64,000 nt of DNA from Oryza sativa Japonica Group (Eukaryota > Streptophyta > Magnoliopsida > Poales > Poaceae), in NCBI RefSeq assembly GCF_034140825.1, contig NC_089037.1:21901501-21965500 (forward strand), written 5' to 3'. The notes beneath the pieces are model-generated. The model worked only from the letters and a program-made list of their open reading frames with translations. It did no database searches and had not been told where the DNA came from. The position numbers and the translations under genes are program-made. The stretch's first letter is position 1; each line of letters starts with the position of its first letter. This document shows positions 23,948 to 35,580 of this stretch, one piece after another.

Positions 23948-24068
23948 GCCACTCACTCTGTCATAAAATATAAGTATTTATGGCTATTAATCTGGATAAA
24001 TAGTTGTCCAGAATAAACAGTTATCTAGATTAATAATTAGAAATGCTTATAGTTTAGGACCGAGGAAG
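23948..24068. mobile_element. Stowaway MITE
   Basis: Flanked by TA (23946-23947 and 24069-24070). Inverted ends ACTCACTCTGTC and ACTTCCTCGGTC, continued by a shared ATAAGTATTT/ATAAGCATTT block. Confidence 0.55.
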
Positions 24069-24794
24069 TAGATCACATCGAACAAACCAGTAAAATGTGA
24101 CTACTACAGTGAAGTGGCAAAAAGTACTTTTGGAACCGATCCAACTTGTCAAATTTCATATATCTTAAGCGCGGCCCGCAGGAACGCCCAAAATTATGTT
24201 GTCAGATCAGTGTTAGTAAAATTAATCAAGTTTGAGCAATCGATCAGATCGGAATCACTTAATTACCTCCAGGAAAACAATAAGCAAGAAATTAATTATC
24301 ACTTGAAATCTATGACTAGCTAACCGATTTCTGATCCAATTATTAATTAAACACGTGACAATTAACTATACCGAGAAAAGTCATATAGATGATAAGATGA
24401 TAGATCCCGGCAGTATATATATTAACAAATCAAAGTAGATCATCAGACGGTGATGACAGCAACCGACTACACTACTTGCTGTCAACATCTCTTTGGATTG
24501 GCGTCGTACGTACGGTCAGTACGGAGGCGGTTGCAAACGTTTAACAAACATGAGTGTGTATTGGAGCCCAATTGAAATTTTTTTAATTAAGACCTCAAAT
24601 TAAGGCGTGAGTGCATGCATGCATGCACATGGATATTAATTAATTATACAAAAGAGTCAGATCGATTTGTACAGTCTGTCAGAAGTCGTACTTATACACG
24701 TCAGGATGATTTAGAGCATTTACGCTCACTAGTTGACTTAGTAAAAAAAGGTAAAAAAATAGTTATGAAAAAATTAGGACCCAGAAAGAAACTA

Positions 24795-24905
24795 CTCAAT
24801 CCGTTCCTAGAATATAGCAACCATGTCCTGATTCGTAATACTGATTCATAGTAGTAGGATACGTCCCATCCAGTTCTCGATTGCTATATTTTGAGACGGA
24901 TGAAG
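24795..24905. mobile_element. Stowaway MITE
   Basis: 111 bp between TA dinucleotides (24793-24794 and 24906-24907). Ends CTCAATCCGTTCC and CTTCATCCGTCTC share the following AATATAGCAA. Confidence 0.6.
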
Positions 24906-25344
24906 TATAATATTTCGGTAGGGTAATAAAAATATACCCTTTCTTCATTTTGTAAAGTCCCAACAATTTTCAAGACTCAACCTCAATTAACTAACAGTTA
25001 GTAGTACACAAAGTGGTTAAAGTTTTTTTAAGTTATATAAGTAGTATATGATACTTGTCTTGTAGTATTTGTATTTCACAAAACAAAAAAAAAGTGACTG
25101 TGATGGAATATTTTACGAAAAAGGACAATTTCACCTTGATATGAATAAATGATGTCGCTATATGTTTGGTGTTTTCGTTTATTTACTACTACAATAACCC
25201 TAATAGCAAACATCCTCATAGGTGCCGGTACATAAAAAATTGTTACATATGAGGCTTTATTCCCTTTTCAAACATCTTATCGAATTAAAAAATGGCACCT
25301 ATATCCTTTTATAAGTGTCGGTTTACATTAAAAGATCAACACTA

Positions 25345-25349
<5 letters not shown>

Positions 25350-25381
<32 letters not shown>
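25350..25381. repeat. (AT)n microsatellite
   Basis: About 30 bp of alternating T and A. Confidence 0.8.
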
Positions 25382-25384
<3 letters not shown>

Positions 25385-25707
25385 GCTTTTTTTAAAAAAA
25401 AGGTATTTAATTATCAAATGGTTAATGTTTCTTTAAAACCTCTGTAGTGGTTTATGGACGTGTCCGCCCACCTCTCTCGCTCACTCTCCACTCTCTCTCA
25501 GCCTCTCTACCTCCCTCTCTTGCTCACCGCTTCCATCCCTACTCTCTACCGCCCCCATTGCCCCTCATCTTCGCCACAGTGACCTTTCTTACTCTTCGCC
25601 GGATCGGCCTCTACTCGTAGGGGTGTGGCTGGATACGCTGACGCACACAAGCAGCTATGAGCACGAGGACAACTGGATCTGCCGTCGTGAGCACGGAGAT
25701 GGCCGGA

Positions 25708-26440
25708 AATGCTACTGGGCGAGCAATCGCCCTCGCTCGCCTAGAGCGATCGATTCCCCCCCCCCCTCCTACCCCTCCCTCCCTCCACCTGGTTTCTTTT
25801 TTTGGCACCGTATTACTTTCCAATTTTAGTAAATTTATGCACCTAAATTTTATACACCTCAAGTTTACACATCTAAAGTTCAGAGACCAAAAGTTTATAA
25901 GTCAAAAGTTTATATATCCGATTCAAATTTGAATTCAAATATTTTTATATATAGTATTTCTATACATTTAAAGTTTATACACCTAAAGTTTATAGACCTA
26001 AAGTTTATATATCCGATTCAAATTTGAATTTGAATTCAAATATTTTTCATATATAGTATTTCTATACATCTAAAGTTTATACTCCTAAAGTTTATAGGAC
26101 TAAAGTTTATATACCCAATTCGAATTTGAATTTGAATTATATCCGATTCAAATTTGAATTTGAATTCAAATAATTCAAATATTTTCTATATATAGTATTT
26201 CTATACATCTAAAGTTTATACACCTAAAGTTTATAGATCCAAAGTTTACAAGTCAAAAGTTTACATACCCGATTCAAATTTGAATTTGAATACAATATTT
26301 TATACATAATTTTTTCTAACTTTTTTTTAATTTTTTTGTGGTGTACTATAATAGGAAGAGAAAAATGAGAGGAAGAAGTAGGAGTGCCTATAGGAGTGGG
26401 GGGGGGGACCGATCGCTGGGCGATCGCCCATTAGGCCCTC
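25708..26440. repeat. Inverted-repeat-bounded AT-rich palindromic array
   Basis: Outer arms at 25708-25770 and 26385-26440 are imperfect inverted copies containing GGGCGATCGCCC-like DNA and a run of 10-12 C (left) or G (right). Between them (about 25836-26300) are four diverged direct repeats of about 100-140 bp, each with AAGTTTATA motifs, ATATAGTATTTCTATACAT and the self-complementary ATTCAAATTTGAAT. Non-coding. The outer arms suggest a transposon, but I found no target duplication. Confidence 0.6.
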
Positions 26441-26571
26441 TCTCCGGCCCGCTCAACAACGGACTTCACCCATGATGAGCAGTCGCAGTGGCGGTGGCCT
26501 CCATCCACTGCCTCTAATTAATTAGACGCTAATGACTCTAATTAACGACTAATGTAAATCTAGCAGTAGTG

Positions 26572-26943
26572 CGGTACAACAAAGAAGCTAGCTAAAGAGC
26601 TTAGTGCACAAATTGAGTTGCAACTGTCAGAATGTGCTTTAGACCATACCAATTTATTCACATATTTGTGTGAATATATTAATATTGTTGTAAACTAAAA
26701 TAGAGAAGTAATTAATGGGTTGTCTCTTTTCATCTCACAGCACTGAGTTGATATATTTTAGTTTGTTTCAATCACACTACTATATTTGCACCTAAGTCCC
26801 ACCACAATTATTTACATTGTAGATTCGCCACAGATGATATTATTGATTTCACACGAAATTAAAATAAAAAATCTTCAGTACCCAAATAGAAAAGATAAAA
26901 ATGATAGTTAGGACTATAATCTATGTATCTATCTATCTATCTA
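26572..26943. other. Intergenic, with TCTA repeats at the end
   Basis: No gene. (TCTA)n at about 26925-26948 runs into the Helitron 5' end. Confidence 0.5.
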
Positions 26944-29655
26944 TCTATTACATACTAAAAGTCCATTAGACTTCCTACAAACGCTCCCAAGCCACCACGT
27001 AGCGTCCTACAAACGCTCCCAAGTCGCCACATGGCACTCTAATAAATTAGAAAAAATTTTAAGAAAAAACAAAACATCTAACCGTTGATTTTCATTAAAC
27101 ATGGCGGACCCGTTATTCACAACCATTAGATTTAAATGTAAGATTAGAGAAATAAATCACCACGTAAAGCTGGCCCCACCCAAGCCTACGTACGTACATT
27201 AGGTACGTACCATCCCTCCTTCAATTCCCTCTCCTCTTCTCCACTATTCCTCCTCATATATTTATGTTTTATATTATTTAGAAAGCAAATATATATTTAA
27301 AAAATTAAGCAACTACAACATCTAAAATATATAATTGTGCTTATGTATTTAGATTGTTTATGACTAATTTTACAATTAAAGACTAAATTTCACTATAATT
27401 CACTTTTGAAAAGAAATATGTCACTTTTGTGTTATATATTTCGACTTTTGCGTGTCTTTCAAACAATTATAAAAAGTACAAAAATAATAATAGAGTTTTT
27501 ATCATCAAACATAACTTCACTATAATCATAAAAGTTAAATGTTCCCAAATATATTTCTTAGACATCAAATTTTGTGCTAAGAAAATTAAGCAACTGTGAC
27601 ATCTAAATCATACAAATTATTTTTATCTGCTTATGCCTTTGTAGTATTATCATTTAAAAACCCATATTCACTACAGTTCAACTTTAAAAAGAAATATGCC
27701 ACTTTTGGATTATGTTTACTATATTTTGCATGCCATTCAAAAAATGACAAAATTATGGAAAAATAACAATATAGATTTTATCATCCTATTTAACTTCACA
27801 GAAATTAAATTAGATATATAATGAAAACAAGTAAAATGAACCGAACTTCCAAAAAATTACGCTCTGCGGTTCTGACATTATAATAAGTGAAATGTAATAT
27901 TATTATATTTGTAGTGTTCATATTTTTATATCTAGAATGAATATATTGTAGAAAAAGAGGAGTAAAAAAATAAAAGATCTTAATCAATAAATAAAGCTTT
28001 TATTCTATTTTTAGTTAATAAGTAATAGTAACTAAAACACACTAAATTTTGTAAAAAAAATATTATAATTACATGAAACGTACTCTCTTCCCTTCAAATC
28101 TCCCCTAATCTCCTCTCTCATTCAATTCCTCCCTCTTCTAATTTTTAACTTATTAACAACTTATAATATAAAATTGATCATTAATTAGAAAGCTAAATGA
28201 TTATAATTCTTAAGTTATAACATGTTTTTAGTTTCTTGAGCTGTTGTTTTATTTATAATTAAATAAATAATTAAAGATATATATTACCATATTTCACTTT
28301 ACAAATAGAAAATATGTCATTTGAACATAGACACCTATGCATGGCAACCAAATAGCAAAAACAATGGAACATTTTTAAAAAAAAATGACAATAAATATTA
28401 TATCACCTTAAATCATTTCACATCCACGGAAGCGCACTTACGGTGTCACGTGTTATGTCTTAAAAATTAAAACTAAAATTTTAGACATTATAAGACAAAA
28501 ATATGTGACCATCGGTTTTGACTTAAATTGGTGATCCACTATTTTCCTCCCCTCTTGGCTCGAGCTCCCCGCTCTTGCCTCCACCCATCCCTATATTATT
28601 TTAGCTATCAAACTAAAAGAATAGTAATTAATAATAAAAAAACATGCATAACTTTTAAGCTACACATGATTTCAAAAATAAATATTTCTCTATTCATAAT
28701 TAAACCAACAATTTAAAGATCTATAACACCTATATTTTGAACTTCAAATAAGAGAGGTAAAAAAAATAAAACAAGAAATAGAAAATGTCAATAGGATAGG
28801 GATTAAAGTGAGCCATGCGGAAAAAAAATACTAAATTCATAAAAAAAAACTGGCTCTTACTTTTCACTAGAACTGGAACAACCATTGTATGTTCAATTAC
28901 CATAATATTTTTTAAATTCTTAGATATTAATGGGTTCCATTTATCATATACCGTGGCATTATGAGTTGCTCAGCATATTGCATATAATCCATATTGTGTT
29001 AGTTGGCTGAAAAGCTATATTTGTTACTGTTAAATTTAAATTGTAGGACTCATGTTGATTATATATTTTTCTTTTCAAAAAAATATTATATTGATCACAC
29101 ATATAACAGGGGAAGCGAGATCTATCATATGTTTTTGTTAATTTATATGTAGTAAGTATGTAACAAATTGCATCATTGTGAACTAACTAAAAGGAGGGCT
29201 AGGTTGATAGAATGAAGAACACATATTTATTAATTAATAATAATAGTTGTTTAGGATTTATAAAAAAAGGTGATCCTCTAAACACTCAAACAAACAAGAC
29301 AGAGCATCTTACTTTTAATTTACACCTAATTTGTTAGATACGTTTTCCAAACAAAAACCATATCTAACTCCTTTCTAGATAATAAATAGATCATAGATAA
29401 TTATTTATAGGAATATATTTAATATTATATAAAGATCATAGATAATTATTTATAGGAATATATTTAATATTATATATTTAAAAATCAAATAGCTAGTTTG
29501 GAAAAAAAATTATCTAATCAATACCAATGATCTTTTTTGGAGAAATAGTACTTTTAAAACATGTAGATGTCATCCACTTGATATTTCACCCTTATAAGCT
29601 TTTCAACCATAATCTATAATATATGCCCGCGTGAATATGCGGGCTACCTTCCTAG
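26944..29655 (+). mobile_element. Non-autonomous Helitron, 2.7 kb
   Basis: The 5' end TCTATTACATACTAAAAGTC follows an A. The 3' end has the hairpin GCCCGCGTGAATATGCGGGC (29622-29641), then TACCTTC and CTAG (29652-29655) followed by T. This is a textbook Helitron terminus with an A/T target. The interior is AT-rich and lacks any Rep-helicase. It contains at least three diverged copies of a roughly 250-bp unit (27299-27550, 27585-27800, 28196-28400) recognisable by AAGAAATATGTCACTTTTG-like blocks. The exact 5' base is uncertain because of the TCTA repeats. Confidence 0.7.
29388..29475. repeat. Perfect 43-bp tandem duplication
   Basis: Two identical 43-bp units starting AGATCATAGATAATTATTTA, separated by two bases, inside the Helitron near its 3' end. 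Confidence 0.85.
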
Positions 29656-31297
29656 TTGAAGTATAACATGAACAATTCCCGCTAGGAATCAAACTCAACT
29701 CTATGCAATTTATTAAGTACTAACACAAAGTGTTTTTATCTTTCAGTATTTGAAACATTGTTCATATTTTTCTTTTTCTTTTTTCTTTTCAGAAACATTG
29801 TTCATGTTTTTCACTGTAACTCGTATTGTACAACTACTATCTCAAGAATTATATAAAAATTAAACCAAAACCTACTTGTTCTTTCTTTGGAAAAGGTTGC
29901 TTCTACGAAACCTTAAAACAGATCAACATCGACTAAATTAAAGAAATCCCAACAGCATATACGGGTGTTCCCACTAATGCATCCATTATTTATATTTTCC
30001 AGTGTATGTTGAGTGTGTCAGCATAATAATCTGTCTGCCTTATCAGTGTTGCCAACGCAAGATTTATCTGTGCTAGAGATAAGGTGATAGCAGCCTATAA
30101 GGACACATCCTTCCGTACAAGAAGTCCAATTTGCTCACAGAATTCAACCACTTGACAATGCAGAAGGCCATTATATTGTGTGCTACACATTCTAGAATAA
30201 TCGATGATGTTAAAATATGTACAGTATCTATGTAGTAGGACGTTGCGTTCAATTTGACCAATTGATCGAGATGTAGTACATCACATTGGATGCTAGCTAA
30301 CTCATCTGAATCACTCGAAGCCTTGACCTTTAATTAGGATCAAGGTATTTCAATAACTAGGCAGAGGAAAAATTAATAAAAACTAGCATAATATTTTCCC
30401 TCGTACTTTTGCGTAGAGGTAGATTAAGGTGTAATTACATTTAATATAAATTCCTTTGTTTCTACTTTCAATAGATACAGTTAATTTGCTTCGATCGCTT
30501 CTGTATTATAGATACAATTGAATTTTATAGACAACTATATATTATTTTCTATTTCCACGATATATATATCCACCATATGATCTAAGATGCACATATATCT
30601 CTCTTTTTGTCTCATTAACGTGGTAATTTGTATGCTTTCAAAGCGAGCATTTAAACCTCTCTTGATTTTTTTTAATAATGATTCAACCTCTCTTAGCTTG
30701 ATAATGTACTGGATACACAGATTTTGTCATGCGCGCATGTGAGCAAACAGCTAGGAAGTCAACTTTTTCCATGATGTATAGTAGGCAGATACGACATTTT
30801 TATTTCTTTACGTCATACTTTTTTTCCAAGGCTAGGTGTGTCATTGTAAAGTTCTCAATGGCGAAGACAAACCCGGCAAACCTGAAACAAAGTTGACTTT
30901 TGACATGGTTTTAAATATATCCACAACAATCAAGCTAGCTAGGTGAAAGTTGAATTGAAGATCCTTCGAGGAAATAGCCCAAGTACATTTTATTCAAACC
31001 GTGATCTCAAATAAGATGAGTTCTCACACATATGAAAAATATGCCACTTATATTGATTTGAATAAGTTTACATTTCTGATTTGTTTCCACGTTGGAAAAT
31101 GCTGTGGGTTCTGCAATAGGATAGTACAATTGTAATACACTTTCTTTCTCTCTATATATAGTCGTCTATAATCTCTATACATCCCCTCACTTATATTCAA
31201 TTGAAATATGAATAATGTTAATGTCTGTCTCAAACTAAAAGCTGTAGAAACTGAGAAAAGGAGAGTAAAGAAGTACAATTCAAGGTAGTAGAAGCGT
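29656..31297. other. Intergenic, no gene seen
   Basis: AT-rich DNA. No frame of interest and no clear transposon ends found. Confidence 0.5.
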
Positions 31298-31307
31298 GGG
31301 AACGATG

Positions 31308-32402
31308 TTGGATTTTTTATAATTTAATCCTTTTAAAAAACTTATTTCACAAATAGACCCTTGAAAAAATTTATCCTAGAAATTATCTTTTTTGGGTGCT
31401 AGAGTCACCGGCGCCGTGGTCCACTGGGACGGCGCCAGCATCTCTAGCTCCATCCCCCTGCTACCGTGGTGAGCCAGCACTAACGTGGCAGGGGAGCGTA
31501 CTAATGATGCTATCACTCCCCCCCCCCCCACACACACACACTATTTTTCTCCTTCTCTAGTGTAGAGGAGAGATGTGCAACTTTTTATTATTTTTCTTTT
31601 ATATTTTTGATATTTTTTCACACTTAGGGACACACAAGAACCAACGATAGGAAAATTAAGCTCAAACGGATGAAATATGTGAAACGTATAATTTTTCAAA
31701 GCTATATAGAAAAGCTTCTCACCTAGAAAACATAATCTTGGCGGAATTTGGAGATTCTAATGTCATGAAATCTGGCAAAGCTAGGGAAGATTGGATGTAA
31801 ATTTTTCTGTAAATATCCGTGGATATATAATTTGTCTGATTCCGAGTCCGTATGAGAAAGTTACGCACCTATTTTAAGGAAGGACACTCAAATGTAAAAA
31901 AAAACTCCACGTACCATATCTAAGCAGTACTAGTAAAAAAAGGTTAAAGGGTTTATAGGATTACGGAAATATAATCTACTAATTGTTTTTGGTATTTTTG
32001 GGACTATAGAAAAAACAAAAACAATGAAGAACATGAAGTTTCTTACCGATAAACGGTAAATCTTTAGTGGATTCGAGAATGGAGAGAGAGCAAGAGCAGT
32101 GGCGCTCAGGCTCGGGTAGGGAGGGCACGGGAGGGGGGTGCTCCAGAGAGCGCACAAGGAAATAAAAAAGATGGCGCCGTGGAGAGGGGGGCGTCAGCAT
32201 CATTGGCGCGCTCCCCCTACCACGTCAGCGTTGGCCCGTCACGGTGGCAAGGGAACGGCACTAGAGATGCTGGAGCCATCCCATTGGACCACGGCGGCCA
32301 ATGACTCTGACACCCAAAAAAGGACCATTTCTAGAATAAGTTTTTCTATAGGTCTATTTGTGAAATAAGTTTTTCAAAAGGATCAAATTGTAAAAAATCG
32401 AA
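31308..32402. mobile_element. MULE-like element with long TIRs and perfect target duplication
   Basis: TIRs of about 190 bp (31308-31500 and 32210-32402), beginning TTGGATTTTTTATAATTT on the left and TTCGATTTTTTACAATTT on the right (reverse complement). Flanked by the perfect 10-bp direct repeat GGGAACGATG (31298-31307 and 32403-32412). The interior has a poly-C/(CA)n tract (about 31517-31545) and no transposase. The perfect duplication suggests a fairly recent insertion. Confidence 0.75.
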
Positions 32403-32412
32403 GGGAACGATG

Positions 32413-33374
32413 CATTGTTTGCTAAGGGCATTTACAATAGAGACCACTGCTACTAGTAGTCTCAACCTGCCACATGCCACATAGGATAAGACTATACAAA
32501 AGCTACACTACCTACAATGTGGACCACCTCTTGGTATATTTTATCTTTCAACCCCTAATAATTTATGTGTCAGTCCTTACTATATTTTGTATTATCAGAT
32601 CAATCAGAGAGTTTTGTATGTTGGACCGTATAATAACGAAAGGAAGTACATATACACCCTTAAAATATAATAGACCCACCTTTCAACTACCCATGTAACC
32701 CCCCCGGGCGATCGAATGCCGCCGCCCCCTCCTCATCCTACGCCGCCACCCCTCCTCACCCAGCGCCGTTGCACCGCGATCCTCCTCTAGCGACATCACG
32801 ATTTCCCAACCACAGAAGCCGCCCCATCCAGCAACGCCTCTCCCCTTCAACTTGGGCCATTTGATATGTGAATCTGTCCATTTGATATGTGAATCTGTAG
32901 CATAGCTGAAATGTACAAGTACTTTACGAACTCGTTTTGTGCATGTTTACAACGTGTTCCCAAAACCAAACTAGAGTAACGAAGGGTTTTTGGCACAAAG
33001 CCTTGACCAACGAAGGGCGTACGTACACTTGTGGCGGCTATAACAGCAACTTTGCAGGCATGTTTTTTATTACCTGCGCGAGCTAGGGAATATGCATGCC
33101 CGTAAGTATGAACTAGCTAGTCTAAGTCATGCTGAGTAACACTACTTAAAAATTGAATTTTTGCATACGATCAAAACTTAACGGCCCCATCTTTTCGTTT
33201 ATGTTTATACTTATCAGCCAAAATTTGAATTTTCAACTTTAAAGTTGGAGTTGATTTTGGGATAGTTTCATTGAATTTATTTTGCATCCTTTGCTTTGAT
33301 ATCGCTAAGAATAAGTATATAAAAGTTTTATTCATAAATTATTTTTCATTAGCAAATATCTCGTTTGGCTGAGC
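32413..33374. other. Intergenic, no gene seen
   Basis: A GC-rich patch at 32700-32850 could be a gene fragment, but no family is recognisable. Confidence 0.4.
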
Positions 33375-34579
33375 GTTATTTTGTTATGCGGTTGGACCGT
33401 CCATCTGCCCAGAGATATTTGTAAAAATCGCTATTTTTTTCGTGCGGTTGGCACACCCGCACATGAAAATTGGATTTTCGCGTGTGGGTGCTTATGTCAT
33501 CTGCATGCGAAAATAAAAATTGCAAATAAAAATAAAAATATCAAAAATCCCATCCGCTGCCGCTCGTTGTCGTTGTCACTGAAGCCCGGTAGCTCCTCGT
33601 CGTCGTCACCCGCAGTCCACCTTCGCTCGTCGTCGCCGAAGCCCTGCAGCTCCTCGTCGTCATCGTCGTCGCCGCGTGGGACAGGGAGCCGCATCTGTCG
33701 CTGCCATGCTCCGCACCACCGGATCCACCGCTGTCGAGCTCCCTGCCATTCCTGCTCCCTTGGAAGAGGAGCCAAGGAGCCTCCCGCCGCCGCCCTTCCC
33801 CGCGCCTCCACAACCACCGCCCCGCCGTTGGATCCGCCCAAGTCGGATCCGCACCTGATGGATCTGCCGTTTCCCTGCTGCACCTGCTCCTTCGCCGATT
33901 GCGTCGCTTCCACGACCCGCGTCGGCCGCTGGCGCTCCCGCCGTCGTCGCCGCTAGCCCGAGCCCGCCGTTGGGATCCAAGTGGAAGTGGGAGAAAAAAA
34001 AATGAGTGGTAGAGAGAGATGAAGTTGTGGAAAAATGAGAGTTGAGAGAAAAAAGGTGAGGAGAGATTATGACTTAAAATTTTGAAGATATTGAGAGGGA
34101 AAAGATGAGGGAGGTCAGACTTGTAGATGGGCCTTTCCTCTCTCTCTTTCCTCTCTCCCCCCCCCCCTCTTCTGGTCTCGCGTCCCATCTCCGATCTCAC
34201 TTTGCCTCTCCCGACTCCCCCGCCGCTCCGCGCGCCGCTCTCGCCCGCCTCCGCTTCGCTCGCAGCCTGGCACCGCTCTGCCTGGCTCCGCTTCCGCTGG
34301 CCGCCGTCCTCCCTCACTGAAGAAGAGAAGAGAGAAGAGGGAAAAGAGAAGAGAAGGAGAAGAAAAAAAGATGTGCAGCTGACATGTGGGTCCCACGTAC
34401 TATTTTTAAATTATTTTTTGCTGACTAGGATGCCACATCAGCGAAACCACCCATATATACTTCCATAGGACCTTAATTGCATGGTTTATGTGAGTTTATG
34501 GTACACATTTCTGGATTTGTGGTTAAAGGACAAAAAAAAATCTCGCTGTTAAGTTGAGGGACCTCTAGTGAACTTATTC
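33375..34579. mobile_element. One-ended Pack-MULE-like element next to RPN6
   Basis: The right end (34385-34579) has MULE-type TIR composition, ending GTGAACTTATTC, with the familiar GGATGCCACATCAGCGAAAC block. The GC-rich interior (33541-34320) looks like captured exonic DNA. I found no matching left TIR, so the element is truncated or its left limit is wrong. It ends about 340 bp before the RPN6 5' UTR intron. Confidence 0.4.
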
Positions 34580-34918
34580 GAAATCAGACTATCCGATGCC
34601 ACGAGAGCCCAAATCTACCGGGCTGGGCCTTGAGCCTTACTTAAACCCGGAGAGGGAGGGCCGTCGTTGGGTCCCACCTCCTCCGACTTCGCCTCGTCCA
34701 CTCCACCACGCCGCCGAAAGCCGCAACTCTCCACCGCCGGCTCGGCGTCGGCGTCCGAGACCGAGTAGTAATCCACAGATCTCCTCCTCCTGTTCTTCTC
34801 CTCCAAGAAAGAAATCTTGAAAGCCCCCCAACACCAGCCGACCCCTAACTCGATCTCGTCTCCGTATATACACTGATCTCCCTCCCGCCGCGAGTGTAGC
34901 AGCAGCTCCGCCGCCGCG

Positions 34919-35573
34919 GTGAGCACCCCGCACGGCACATCCTCTGGCGCCCTTTTCCCACGCAATTTTGGGGTTGAGTTGAGTTACTAGAGATTTTGGT
35001 TGCGACCTAGGGTCCGGGAGTTAGTTTGCGATGCATCTATATGAACAAGGGTAATTGTATATTTGTCCTCTTTTTTGTGTGTGAATTGATACTCTTGAAG
35101 ATTGTGCCTTTGGTGCATCTTAGATGCAGCAGCTGGTTTAACCATTAACTGATAAAATACCCCCTGATGAATTCTTTTGTCTATTCAGGGACAGAATATC
35201 TTGATAACCTAGAATTTCCTTGGATTTGCCTTGCCCCCATAATTGGGATTTGGGAACAAGTCTTGGCATGCCCGTGAGCAGAATATTTTGCAACACTTAA
35301 GCAAAGAGTGTTATACAAGTCCCAGTCTTAACATGTAGCTGTAGAGGATAGAAATTGTTCAGAGGAAGTTGTTTGATTATATAATCTGTTGTTATAGTTC
35401 TCTGAGTATTGGTTGTGCAATGTGACAGATCACAGATGTAATGAGAACCACCAAACTGAAAAATAATTTTCCTGATTTACTATGTGTACTTTGGATTGTT
35501 TTCACGTTTGTTCTGGCTATTTCTGATTTGTTTTGTAACTCTCATTGTAACATTTCTTTCATTTTACTGACAG
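34919..35573 (+). other. 5' UTR intron of RPN6
   Basis: Donor CGCG|GTGAGC at 34919, acceptor TACTGACAG| at 35573, eight bases before the ATG-containing ATC ATG. A leader intron with an intronless coding part argues that this is the native locus rather than a processed copy. Confidence 0.55.
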
Positions 35574-35580
35574 AGCGATC

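Larger units (their letters stand above)
25185..26571. mobile_element. Possible CACTA remnant
   Basis: The right end, read inward, starts CACTACTGCTAG (26571 leftward). The left end begins ACTACTACAATAACCC and is followed by repeats of the type AGGTGCCGG, TGGCACCT and AGTGTCGG (25230-25325), typical of CACTA subterminal regions. No transposase. The left terminus is not a clean CACTA, and the internal inverted-repeat block may be a separate insertion. Confidence 0.3.

Noticed and set aside
33497-34317. Overlapping frames upstream of RPN6
   Set aside because: Same reason: GC-rich captured DNA in a truncated MULE-like element, with no recognisable domain.
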